In this document: positions 1 to 8,976 of the stretch, piece by piece
Numbering within the stretch: position 1 is the first letter of the stretch
Layout of the letters: each line of letters starts with the position of its first letter
Source of the DNA: Theocolax elegans
Taxonomy: Eukaryota; Arthropoda; Insecta; Hymenoptera; Cerocephalidae
Length of the DNA: 64,000 nucleotides
Assembly: GCA_026168455.1 (NCBI GenBank)
Contig: CM047429.1
Span: forward strand, 124,001 to 188,000
Reading direction: 5' to 3'
Position numbers and translations under genes: made by a program
Notes under the pieces: model-generated
The model's database searches: none
What the model was told of the DNA's origin: nothing
What the model saw: the letters and a program-made list of their open reading frames with translations, nothing else

Positions 1-3000
1 CCGCAACGAGGAGGAAAGGGTGCAACTAAGCATTCCTTAGCAAGGATAATTGCCGGTGTTGCTGAAGCATTTACCGCAACGAGGAGGAAAGGGTGCAATT
101 AAGCATTGCTTATGAAGTATAAGTGACGGTGTTGCTGGAGCATTTACCGCAACGAGGAGGAAAGGGTGCAACTAAGCACTCCTTAGCAAGGATAAGTGAC
201 GGTGTTGCTGGAGCATTTACCGCAACGTGGAAGGAAGGTTGCAATTAAGCACTCCTTATGTAGTATAAGTGACGGTGTTGCTGGAGCTCTTACCGCAACG
301 AGGAGGAGAGGTTGCAATTAAGCACTCTTTAGAAAGCATAAGTGACGGTGTTGCTGGAGCATTTACCGCAACGAGGAGGAAAGGGTGCAATTAAGCACTC
401 CTTAGGAAGGATTGGTGACGGTGTTGCTCGAGCATTTACCGCAACGAGGATGAAAGGGTGCAACTAAGCATTCCTTAGCAAGGATAATTGCCGGTGTTGC
501 TGGAGCTTTAACCGCAACGAAGAATAAAGGGTGAAATTAAGCACTTCCTAGGAAGGATACGTGACGGTGTTGCTGGAGAATATACCGCAACGAGGAGGAA
601 AGGGTGCATTTAAGCACTCCTTATGAAGTATAAGTGACGGTGTTGCTGGAGCTCTTACCGCAACGAGGAGGATATGTTGCAATTAAGCACTCTTTAGAAA
701 GGATACGTGACTGTGTTGCTGGAGCATTTACCGCAACGAGGAGGAGAGGATGAAATTAAGCACTCTTTAGAAAGGATAAGTGACGGTGATGCTGCAGCAT
801 TTACCGCAACGAGGAGGAAAGGGTGCAATTAAGCACTGCTTATGAAGTATAAGTGACGGTGTTGCTGGAGCACTTACCGCAACGAGGAGGAAATGGTGCA
901 ATTAAGCACTCCTTAGGAAGGATAAGTGACGGTTGTTGCTGGAGTTCTACCGCAACGTGTAGAAAAGGGTGCAATTAAGCATTCCTTAGGAAGGAGAAGT
1001 GACGTTTGTTGCTGGAGCTTTTACCACAACGAAGAGGATAGGGTGTAATTAATCACTCCTTATGTAGTATAAGTGATGGTGTTGCTAGAGCATTTACCGC
1101 AACGAGGAGGATAGGGTGCAATTAAGCACTCCTTAGGAAGGATAAGTGACGGTGTTGCTGGAGCTTTTACCGCAACGAGGAGGAAAGGGTGCAATTAAGC
1201 ACTTCTTAGGAAGGAAATTGACGGTGTTGCTGGAGCTTTTACCGCAACGAGAAGGAAAGGGTGCATTCAAGCACTCCTTAGGAAGGATAGGTGACGGTGT
1301 TGCTCGAGCATTTACCGCAACGAGGAGGAAAGGGTGCAACTAAGCATTCCTTAGCAAGGATAATTGCCGGTGTTGCTGAAGCATTTACCGCAACGAGGAG
1401 GAAAGGGTGCAATTAAGCATTGCTTATGAAGTATAAGTGACGGTGTTGCTGGAGCATTTACCGCAACGAGGAGGAAAGGGTGCAACTAAGCACTCCTTAG
1501 CAAGGATAAGTGACGGTGTTGCTGGAGCATTTACCGCAACGTGGAAGGAAGGTTGCAATTAAGCACTCCTTATGTAGTATAAGTGACGGTGTTGCTGGAG
1601 CTCTTACCGCAACGAGGAGGAGAGGTTGCAATTAAGCACTCTTTAGGAAGGATAGGTGACGGTGTTGCTCGAGCATTTACCGCAACGAGGAGGAAAGGGT
1701 GCAACTAAGCATTCCTTAGCAAGGATAATTGCCGGTGTTGCTGGAGCTTTAACCGCAACGAAGAATAAAGGGTGAAATTAAGCACTTCTTATGTAGTACC
1801 ATTTACCGCAACGAGGAGGAAAGCGTTTGCAATTAAGCCTGCTTTATGAAGTAGAAGTGACGGTGTTGCTGGAGCATTTACCGCAACAGAGGAGGAAAGG
1901 TTGCAACTAAGCACTCCTTAGCAAGGATAGTGACGGTTGTTGCTGGTGCATTTACCGCAACGGGAAGGAAGTTGCAATTAAGCACTCCTATGGTCGTATA
2001 AGTGACGGTGTTGTGGAGTCTATACCGCAACGAGGAGGAGAGGTTGCAATTTAATTAAGCCACTCTTAGGAAGTATAGGTGACGGTGTTGTTGCTCGAGC
2101 ATTTACCGCAACGAGGAGGAAAGGGTGCAACTAAGCATTCCTTAGCAAGGATAATTGCCGGTGTTGCTGGAGCTTTAACCGCAACGAAGAATAAAGGGGG
2201 AAATTAAGCACTTCTTATGTAGTATAAGTGACGGTGTTGCTGGAGCTCTTACCGCAACGAGGAGGAGAGGTTGCAATTAAGCACTCTTTAGAAAGCATAA
2301 GTGACGGTGTTGCTGGAGCATTTACCGCAACGAGGAGGAAAGGGTGCAATTAAGCACTCCTTAGGAAGGATAGGTGACGGTGTTGCTCGAGCATTTACCG
2401 CAACGAGGAGGAAAGGGTGCAACTAAGCATTCCTTAGCAAGGATAATTGCCGGTGTTGCTGGAGCTTTAACCGCAACGAAGAATAAAGGGTGAAATTAAG
2501 CACTTCTTAGGAAGGATACGTGACGGTGTTGCTGGAGAATATACCGCAACGAGGAGGAAAGGGTGCAATTAAGCACTCCTTATGAAGTATAAGTGACGTT
2601 GTTGCTGGAGCTCTTACCGCAACGAGGAGGATATGTTGCAATTAAGCACTCTTTAGAAAGGATAAGTGACGGTGTTGCTGGAGCATTTACCGCAACGAGG
2701 AGGAAAGGGTGCAATTAAGCACTCCTTAGGAAGGATAAGTGACGGTGTTGCTGGAGAATATACCGCAACGAGGAGGAAAGGGTGCAATTAAGCACTCCTT
2801 ATGAAGTATAAGTGACGGTGTTGTTGGAGCTTTTACCGCAACTAGGAGGAAAGGGTGCAGTTAAGCACTCAGTATGTAGTATAAGTGACGGTGTTGCTGG
2901 AGCTTTAACCGCAACGAAGAATAAAGGGTGAAATTAAGCACTTCTTAGGAAGGATACGTGACGGTGTTGCTGGAGAATATACCGCAACGAGGAGGAAAGG

Positions 3001-3322
3001 GTGCAATTAAGCACTCCTTATGAAGTATAAGTGACGGTGTTGCTGGAGCTCTTACCGCAACGAGGAGGAAAGGGTGCAATTAAGCACTCCTTAGGAAGGA
3101 TAAGTGACGGTGTTGCTGGAGAATATACCGCAACGAGGAGGAAAGGGTGCAATTAAGCACTCCTTATGAAGTATAAGTGACGGTGTTGCTGGAGCATTTA
3201 CCGCAACGAGGAGGAAAGGGTGCAATTAAGCACTCCTTAGGAAGGATAAGTGACGGTGTTGCTGGAGCATTTACCGCAACGAGGAGGAAAGGGTGCAATT
3301 AAGCACTCCTTACGAAGTATAA
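1..3322. repeat. 73-bp tandem satellite array (~45 copies)
   Basis: Head-to-tail units begin with ccgcaacgaggaggaaaggg and recur at 1, 74 and 147, giving a 73-bp unit. Each copy carries the words taagcactcct, gtgacggtgttgctgga and catttaccgcaac. Copies differ by substitutions and small indels. A block starting at 1 recurs almost unchanged at 1315, an offset of 1314 bp or exactly 18 units, so the array has higher-order structure. Because 73 is not a multiple of three no frame persists, and the short open frames near 1133-1343 are incidental. The array starts before the window and ends at about 3322. No function is evident. Confidence 0.97.
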
Positions 3323-3500
3323 AGTCAAATAAATTGAAATAATTTTATTTTAAATTGAATGTATGCCAATTGTGACTACAAGATAATAAATATTATTCTA
3401 TTGACAACCTCTTAGAACTGTAATATATATATATATATGTGCGTATACATATTTTCAAGCACAATGGGGCTATTATATATTATATATCTATGTTTGGGCA
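3323..3500. other. AT-rich spacer with (TA)n tract
   Basis: This stretch between the 73-bp array and the first retroelement scrap is AT-rich. It holds an alternating TA run at about 3423-3439 and a second TA-rich patch near 3473-3490. No gene is seen. Confidence 0.7.
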
Positions 3501-3782
3501 CTACAAAGGCTCCATATATGAATATCTTAACCTATTAACATGCACTATTTTCGTTTTATTATGAGCTAGCTCTATTTTTACATTTCCCTTGTTATTAACT
3601 ATTTCTAAAATGCGATGTGGTCCAGTATATTGATCGCCTAGTTTGTATTTCTTCCCTCCTTTTAATAACCAGACATTATCCCCTGTCTGAAATTCTTAAT
3701 GATTGGCTTTCCTGTCGCAATAGAATTTCGACCTATGTTTAGAGGCTATTAATTTTTCTCGCGCGATTCCCTGTTTTCGTTT
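3501..3782 (-). pseudogene. Ty3/gypsy integrase C-terminal (GPY/F) fragment
   Basis: Read on the minus strand, this stretch contains the GPY/F-like module of gypsy integrases (QYTGPHRILEI), followed by KTKIVHVNRLR and a stop at 3501-3503. An in-frame TAA (plus 3696-3698) interrupts it upstream of the module. The zinc finger and D,D(35)E catalytic core are absent. It lies in the same orientation as the gag-pol remnant at 4293-8969 and is probably its 3' end, with the integrase core deleted. It is similar in layout, but not identical, to the integrase tail at 56870-57898. Confidence 0.75.
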
Positions 3783-4292
3783 AAGGGGTCAAGCCTGGGT
3801 TAACTGCTCAAAAAATCGATTTTTTTTTATTAACTTTTTTAAAACTATTTCTTACATAAAACATTATCCCAAAATTTGAAAAAAAAAAAAAAAAAATTTT
3901 CGCCAATTATAATTGAATAAAGTAAGCATTAATGGAGATTTTTTCTCTAAAATTATTTTTGCAAAAAAAAACATTTTATTTTAATTTAACTAAAATAATA
4001 ATTGCGAGGTTTTCGACGTTTACATACAAGTGTATTAAACGAAGCAGCTATCAAGCGTAGAGTTGGGTAAAGTAGAAATCTATTTTACCATACGATTCAA
4101 TTTTAACAGTTAATAAATAAATGATTCCTTTTACTCTAATATACTGCACAAATACGTTCAGTTCCATTTGAAGTTAATATTGTCTGCATTGATAAAGTAT
4201 TTACATTATTTTAGTAAATACTCAGTGGATTTTAAATTAAAAGTATAGTTTTGACTATAAATTTTAGTAGTTTTAAAAAATTAATTATAGAT
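3783..4292. other. Low-complexity AT-rich spacer
   Basis: Long homopolymer runs occur here (poly-T near 3820-3840, poly-A near 3880-3896, poly-A near 3963). No coding similarity is recognisable. The integrase core of the flanking element would be expected here but is missing. Confidence 0.6.
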
Positions 4293-4553
4293 TTATACAA
4301 AAAAAGAGCAGTAAAAAAATGCCAGACTCAAGGAATAGAATACCTGGTACATCTGCTCATATAAAAAATGCATTTTTCCGTTTTTGTTAATGATTCTTAT
4401 TTCTCCTGGATTTAAATTGGAAAAATGAGGTAGTAATAATTTTGAAGCCAAATTTCTGGATCCTTTATCTAAAGGCATTCCAGTCATAGTTATGAAATAA
4501 ACGTAATTATCTTTTCTCATAAAGAGTTGTTCTTTAACTTCAATGAATTTCTT
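4293..4553 (-). pseudogene. Gypsy polyprotein fragment downstream of RNase H
   Basis: An 86-codon stretch encodes KDNYVYFITMTGMPLDKGS and a basic, hydrophobic-ended segment. It lies just downstream, in the sense of the minus-strand element, of the RNase H tail, and is in a different frame from it, so at least one frameshift or deletion separates them. Such short tether segments occur between RNase H and integrase in gypsy elements. Assignment rests on position and orientation rather than on a recognised motif. The hydrophobic C-terminus, rich in phenylalanine, probably reads into non-element sequence. Confidence 0.45.
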
Positions 4554-4556
4554 TCA

Positions 4557-4915
4557 TTATCTGGTTCTTCGTAAACATCCTTCTCTTCCAGGACTCGTCA
4601 AATTTGTTGTTAAAATTATCTATCTCTATGGGTTGTAATCTTTTGTCTGAGTTGACTATCGTTTCAATTTCCTCGGGGACTTCTTTTATTATGGGAAGCT
4701 TTTGACTGGTTCTTTTGATATATTTGACTTGTTGGGTCGTTTTGCTCTCTTTTCATTGTAATTTGGCCGTGTTATTTTTCCTGCACGACTGCGTGTTTCC
4801 ATAGAATGATTTTTAATAACATAAACGGGTTCTTCTATTGGATTTCTTGATAACGCGTCAGCATTAACGTTACTTTTACCGACTTTGTATACGATGTCAA
4901 AGTCGTATGCATTCA
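4557..4915 (-). pseudogene. RNase H C-terminal part and tether of gypsy pol
   Basis: The minus-strand translation contains the end of a Ty3/gypsy RNase H domain, with the characteristic NVNADALSRNP after a YDFDIVYKVGKSN segment, followed by a basic linker. The frame stops after VKSFP at 4689, and a second frame continues for about 45 codons to a stop near 4557. The upstream RNase H part lies at 5681-6235, separated by the fold-back insertion 4916-5680. The 175-codon frame 4689-5216 is therefore a chimera of RNase H tail and insertion sequence, not a gene. Confidence 0.8.
4903..4915. repeat. 13-bp direct repeat, left copy (probable target duplication)
   Basis: The word tcgtatgcattca here is identical to 5681-5693. 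Both copies encode the same five RNase H residues (LNAYD region) on the minus strand, as expected for a duplicated insertion target. Confidence 0.7.
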
Positions 4916-5680
4916 AATTAATATTGAATTTTGTCGGTCTTGCTGAGCTAATGTCTAACGACTCTAAGAACTCCAAGTTGCTCGCTCGAAAAAGCACGAC
5001 AGTTCGCCGCGTATCGATCCCGAGGACAACATTATGAAGGCCACAAGCCGCCAGACATAAACCAAAAGAAGAAGCAAATAAAATACTAAGTAATAAAATT
5101 GAAAATATTTTAATAAGAAAGAAAGAAATTTTAAGTCCATGTGTTTCGTCTTGGGACCGTCTGCCAGAACTCATCAGTGGGGCGCAGACGGTCCCTGCCC
5201 CAGATACACAAGACAATATTATTCAATCAAAATAATGATAAACTTAAAACTTTGGTATCGTAAGAACGAATGAACGGAGCCTATATAAGTACACATAAGC
5301 ACATAAACACAATACAAGTACACATAAGTTCACATAACACATAAACACACCAAAATTTTAAGTTTATCATTATTTTGATTCAATAATATTGTCTTGTGTG
5401 TCTGGGGCAGGGACCGCTGCGCCCCACTGATCAGTTCTGGCAGACGGTCCCAAGACGAAACACATAGACTTAAAATTTCTTTCTTTCTTATTAAAATATT
5501 TTGAATTTTATTACTTAGTATTTTATTTGCTTCTTCGGATTGATACGCGGCGAATTGTCGTGCCTTGTCGAGCGAGCACTTTGGAGTTCTTAGAGTCGTT
5601 AGACGTTAGCTCAGCAAGACCGACAAAATTCAATATTAATTTAAAAACTTTTGCCTGGGCGAGAAAGATTATATTTTTAA
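4916..5680. mobile_element. 765-bp fold-back (inverted-repeat) insertion in RNase H
   Basis: The 13-bp word tcgtatgcattca stands on both sides (4903-4915 and 5681-5693), and the RNase H frame reads up to it on one side and on from it on the other. Inside, a left arm (4915-5255) and right arm (5350-5642) are inverted copies of high identity; the right arm lacks about 45 bp present in the left near 5020-5070. A 94-bp spacer (5256-5349) has a TATA-like cctatataag near 5283 and repeated cacataa words. The right arm stops 38 bp short of the duplicated target word. No transposase is present. It could be a MITE or fold-back element, or two inverted LTR fragments. Confidence 0.75.
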
Positions 5681-5693
5681 TCGTATGCATTCA
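5681..5693. repeat. 13-bp direct repeat, right copy (probable target duplication)
   Basis: Identical to 4903-4915. After this copy the RNase H frame runs into an immediate stop (plus 5677-5679) inside the inserted sequence. Confidence 0.7.
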
Positions 5694-6235
5694 GTTTTAT
5701 TCTCCATCTACTAACTCTGGATGTCGGATCTACTGAGTTTTTAAACCAAAAAAGTGGTTTATGATCTGTTATAATGAGGAAACGACGGCCTCTTAAATAG
5801 CAATCGAACTGAGTAACAACATACAGTATGGCTAATGTTTCCCTTGAATAAGTATCATATTTTTGCTCAGCTTTGTTTAATACCTACGAAACATAAGCAA
5901 CCGGTAGGTCGGTCCCCACCTCTCCTTGTGATAGAATTGCTCCGATCGCTGTACCGCTAGCGTCACAAGTCACTATAAATGGTTTATTAAAATCTGCGAT
6001 TTGTAGTATTGGTTGTTTACACAATTTTTCTCTTAAATCATCGAACGCCTTTTGAACCTCGCTGGACCATAGGAAAGGTGCATCTTTCTTTAATAAATTA
6101 CTTAATGGTCTAGCAATACCCGAAAAATTCGCAATGAATCGTCTATAATAACCTGCTAATCCTAAAAATTGACGTATATTTTTCACTGTTTTTGGAATTT
6201 GAAATTTTTTTTACTGCTTCTAATTTTTTTGGATC
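5681..6235 (-). pseudogene. Gypsy RT thumb/connection and RNase H N-terminal part
   Basis: The minus-strand frame encodes RQFLGLAGYYRRFI (RT thumb region), then FIVTCDASGTAIGAILSQ, which holds the first catalytic Asp of RNase H. An in-frame TAG (plus 5884-5886) follows, and then ETLAIL and LIITDHKPL, carrying later RNase H acidic residues. The frame is the same as that of the RT segment 6220-7725 but is separated from it by a short patch of stops at about 6205-6225, where two compensating indels in A/T runs are likely. It is broken by the insertion at 4916-5680. It belongs to the minus-strand pol remnant and is not functional as it stands. Confidence 0.88.
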
Positions 6236-7725
6236 GGCAAAACACCTTTCGGTGATAGTACGTGTCCCAGGTATACTACTTCTCTCTTTAAAAATTTACA
6301 TTTGTCTGGCTGTAATTTCAGATTTGCGGCGCGTACTCTTTGCAAAAATTTTTCAAACTTTTGATGATGTTCCTGAATATTTTTAGCGTATATAACTGCG
6401 TCGTCAAGGAATAAAAATATTTCTTTGCCTTGCATGCCCTCGAAAACACGATCAATCATTCTTCGAAAAGTGGCTGGAGAATTGCATAGTCCCATAGGCA
6501 TTGTTTTAAATTCAATTAAACCGAATGATGATGCTAAAGCTGTTTTATGTCGATCTTCTTGAGCTAACGGAACTTGTAAAAATCCTTGACATAAATCCAA
6601 GACGGTGAATACACGATTTTCTGGTCTGATTGGATCGATAATATCTAGTATATTAGGTAATGGGTATCGATCTTTTACGGTTTTATCGTTTAATTGTCGG
6701 AAATCGACAACTAGTCGGTATCGTTTATTACCCTGACTATCAGGCTTCTTTGTTACTAGAAAAACAGGTGATGTATAATTGGAACTTGATGGTTCAATTA
6801 TGTCTCCTTCAATCATTTCTTTTAATTGTTTATCAAGTTCGCTTTTGAGAGCATGAGGAAATCTATATGGCTTAGCTGTGATTGGTATGTCGTCGACAGT
6901 CGGTATCTTATGTTCTATAGCATTTGTCACGCCTAATTTTTCTCCTTTTAGACAGAAACAATCCGAATATTTATCAATTAAATTTTCTATAGATTGTCTT
7001 TGTTCCTCGTCCATTTTATCAAAATGCAAGGCTTCTTTTAACCGTTCACTACGATTAAGTGCACTTGTATCCTCCGTTATGTTTAGTATCCTCGCTTCAG
7101 ATCGATCGTCAGAAATGTCGTGTATGTCGACCTCTTCACTTTCATAACTATAAAAATTATTAATATAAGGTTTATTTGAATAAACCAAATAACTGTTATT
7201 CATTTCGTTTTCGTGTATGGCTTCAACAAATTCACTTCGTAAATTTTCGTTTATAACTCGTTCATTCAATAAAAAATCGCTAGGGTCCTCATCCTGTTCA
7301 TTTTCTTCCCGTATGTTTATTAAATTCTCATTATTTATCTCATTTTCAGTTTCTTCAGTTCCTTGTTTGTTTATCAATAATATTTCGGTTCTCGGGATAG
7401 TATCTAACTTTTCCCCCGACATAACCAATTCATCGTTATTCAATTTACAAACATAACTAACATTTTTATCACGAGGTCCGCATTTATCGCCTTCCTCGAT
7501 TTCGTAATCCATTCGTACTTGACAATTCATCTTTTTATCAACAAAATCTTCCTTATTTTCACGAGGTCCGCATTTATCGCCCTCCTCGATTTCATAATCC
7601 ATTTGTACTCGACAATTCATCTTTTTATTAACAAAATTTTCCTTATTTTCACGAGGTCTGCATTTATCGCCCTCCTCGATTTCATAATCCATTTGTACTC
7701 GACAATTATTAACTGTCTTATCCAA
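6220..7725 (-). CDS. pol: Ty3/gypsy reverse transcriptase (pol segment)
   Basis: This is a 501-codon open stretch. Residues ~1-95 hold three copies of a 30-residue repeat, ~95-240 are acidic linker, and ~265-500 form the RT core. Visible RT motifs in order are RLVVDFRQLND, FTVLDLCQGFLQVPL, FKTMPMGLCNSPATF, the catalytic box FLDD at 439-442 (F in place of the usual Y), and KLQPDKCKFL...YLGHVLSP. It would copy element RNA into DNA. It is in the same frame as the protease and linker segments upstream (stops at 7747 and 8266) and the RNase H segment downstream. The first Met is probably not a real start, since the segment is part of a polyprotein. The RT core looks intact while the element around it is broken. 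Confidence 0.93.
   Translation of the reverse strand: MDKTVNNCRVQMDYEIEEGDKCRPRENKENFVNKKMNCRVQMDYEIEEGDKCGPRENKEDFVDKKMNCQVRMDYEIEEGDKCGPRDKNVSYVCKLNNDELVMSGEKLDTIPRTEILLINKQGTEETENEINNENLINIREENEQDEDPSDFLLNERVINENLRSEFVEAIHENEMNNSYLVYSNKPYINNFYSYESEEVDIHDISDDRSEARILNITEDTSALNRSERLKEALHFDKMDEEQRQSIENLIDKYSDCFCLKGEKLGVTNAIEHKIPTVDDIPITAKPYRFPHALKSELDKQLKEMIEGDIIEPSSSNYTSPVFLVTKKPDSQGNKRYRLVVDFRQLNDKTVKDRYPLPNILDIIDPIRPENRVFTVLDLCQGFLQVPLAQEDRHKTALASSFGLIEFKTMPMGLCNSPATFRRMIDRVFEGMQGKEIFLFLDDAVIYAKNIQEHHQKFEKFLQRVRAANLKLQPDKCKFLKREVVYLGHVLSPKGVLPIQKN
7468..7707 (-). repeat. 90-bp in-frame tandem triplication in pol linker
   Basis: The word acgaggtc recurs at 7471, 7561 and 7651, exactly 90 bp apart, followed each time by gcatttatcgcc. 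In the minus-strand frame this gives three copies of a 30-residue acidic unit containing MDYEIEEGDKC. The period is a multiple of three, so the pol frame is kept. Confidence 0.95.
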
Positions 7726-7746
7726 TAAATTTTCTTCAATTTTTAT

Positions 7747-8259
7747 TTAATTTTCAATATCATACTTCAGGTCAACTTCGTTTTCATAATTAGTACAGGA
7801 TGGACTCTCAGCCATCCTATCGAACAATGGTGCTTCAATAATACCATAATTTTCAGTAATTACATCAAATTTTTCTTTAATACGTGGCTCTGCCACATCA
7901 CATACCCGTGGCTGCGCTTTATCATTATTTATTTGTAATCGTTCTTCCTTCATTAATCCATAACAATTTTCACTTGCTTTACACGTATTATTCTTTAGAT
8001 CCGACTCCTCGTCGATCTGATGTACTTGTGTTTCGTCATTTTTATAATCGTCATATAACTCTTGTTCTTTTTCACTCTGATTGTATAGGTTTTTGTCGGT
8101 GCCATTTTGATTTCTTTCATTTTTTTGTTCTTGCTCGTAGATTTTATACGATTTGTTTGTGTCAAATTTTATAAACGTCTCGTCATTTTCAGGTAATTGA
8201 AAATCACTTAACGTTTCTGAGTCACTATCGGTATAATTATAAAATCTTGAATTTTTCAT
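7747..8259 (-). pseudogene. Acidic linker region of gypsy pol (protease-RT spacer)
   Basis: A 170-codon stretch very rich in Asp, Glu, Asn and Lys has no recognised fold. It is in the same frame as the protease segment above (separated only by TAG, plus 8266-8268) and the RT segment below (separated only by TAA, plus 7747-7749). The three segments therefore look like one pol frame with two nonsense changes. The role of such linkers is unknown; the assignment rests on frame continuity. Confidence 0.7.
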
Positions 8260-8265
8260 GTTCGT

Positions 8266-8793
8266 CTAATCATTGTTTTCCCTTGGTTTTGTCATATATC
8301 GTATTGATTTTCGATTATTATTTTCTATTTCCTCCATTATATAAATCGATTCATCCGTTTGCGTATTATCTGCATTTTCAAAGGGGAGGATTAATCCGTT
8401 AAATTCTAAATATTGTTCCAAATAATTGATTTTTGCATCGTTTCTACGGAAAAAATCGGTGCCTAAGATTCCGTCTTGTTGTATAGGGAACGAATCATGT
8501 ATTACAGTGAGTTCCACGGGAGAGCCTTTGAAATGTATTCTGATTTTACCACAAGTGGTTAATGAATGGTCAGTTATGCCTTTTAACAATATAATATTAT
8601 TTTCGCGGTGCGGTGCGCTCAAAAGCGGGTTTCCGCACACGAAGTAGAGGGAATTTGATTCGTAGCCTCTCTCTCGACCCTCCTTGGAGAGAGAGTATCG
8701 GTGTTTCCCTGATTTTGATTCCCTTCTCTTATTTCTCTTTGTAACATACAACAATCGCGCTTTATGTGACCTGGCTTTCCGCAATGGAAACAA
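8266..8793 (-). pseudogene. Gypsy aspartic protease remnant (start of pol)
   Basis: A 175-codon stretch overlaps the gag frame (8619-8793) in a different frame, as in gag-pol frameshift arrangements. Near residue 120 it has QQDGILGTDFF, the C-terminal flap-side motif of retroviral-type aspartic proteases, preceded by a typical beta-rich segment (GKIRIHF...VELTVIHD). The catalytic D-T/S-G box that should lie upstream is not visible, so the protease appears internally deleted. The stretch ends at TAG 8266-8268, with the same frame continuing into the linker. The enzyme would have processed the polyprotein. Confidence 0.75.
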
Positions 8794-8969
8794 GTAACTG
8801 GTGATCTTATATTATTATTCGATTCGTTATTTGTATATCGTAATTCTTGGGAAGTTGAATTAACCGACTCGCGCACACCACGAGTCCCGGAATTATTTTC
8901 CCGAACTTCTTTGTTAAATTGCTGCGACGAGTATTTATTATCATCATAACGTGTGACAATGTGCTTCAC
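8619..8969 (-). pseudogene. gag: Gag nucleocapsid fragment with CCHC zinc knuckle
   Basis: A 116-codon stretch contains CFHCGKPGHIKRDC, a perfect CX2CX4HX4C zinc knuckle (C60, C63, H68, C73), in an Asn/Arg/Ser-rich RNA-binding context. The N-terminal matrix and capsid portions of gag and any 5' LTR are missing: the coding sequence runs straight into the 252-bp satellite at about 8970. It overlaps the pol frame by 175 bp. The first Met lies at the truncation and is unlikely to be a true start. Confidence 0.9.
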
Positions 8970-8976
8970 ACATTGT
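8956..8976. other. Hairpin at the gag/satellite junction
   Basis: The arms acaatgtg (8956-8963) and cacattgt (8969-8976) are perfect inverted repeats around a 5-nt loop, exactly where gag sequence meets satellite sequence. It may mark the breakpoint. Confidence 0.6.

Noticed and set aside
1133..1343. Open frames in the 73-bp array on both strands
   Set aside because: Pure satellite; they overlap antisense and have no persistent frame because 73 is not a multiple of three.
4689..5216. 175-codon frame taken as one protein with a signal-like hydrophobic segment
   Set aside because: It is a chimera of fold-back insertion sequence and the RNase H tail.
5884..8969. Intact, potentially active retrotransposon
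   Set aside because: gag is truncated, the protease lacks its active site, pol has stops at 8266, 7747, ~6215 and 5884, RNase H is split and the integrase core is absent.
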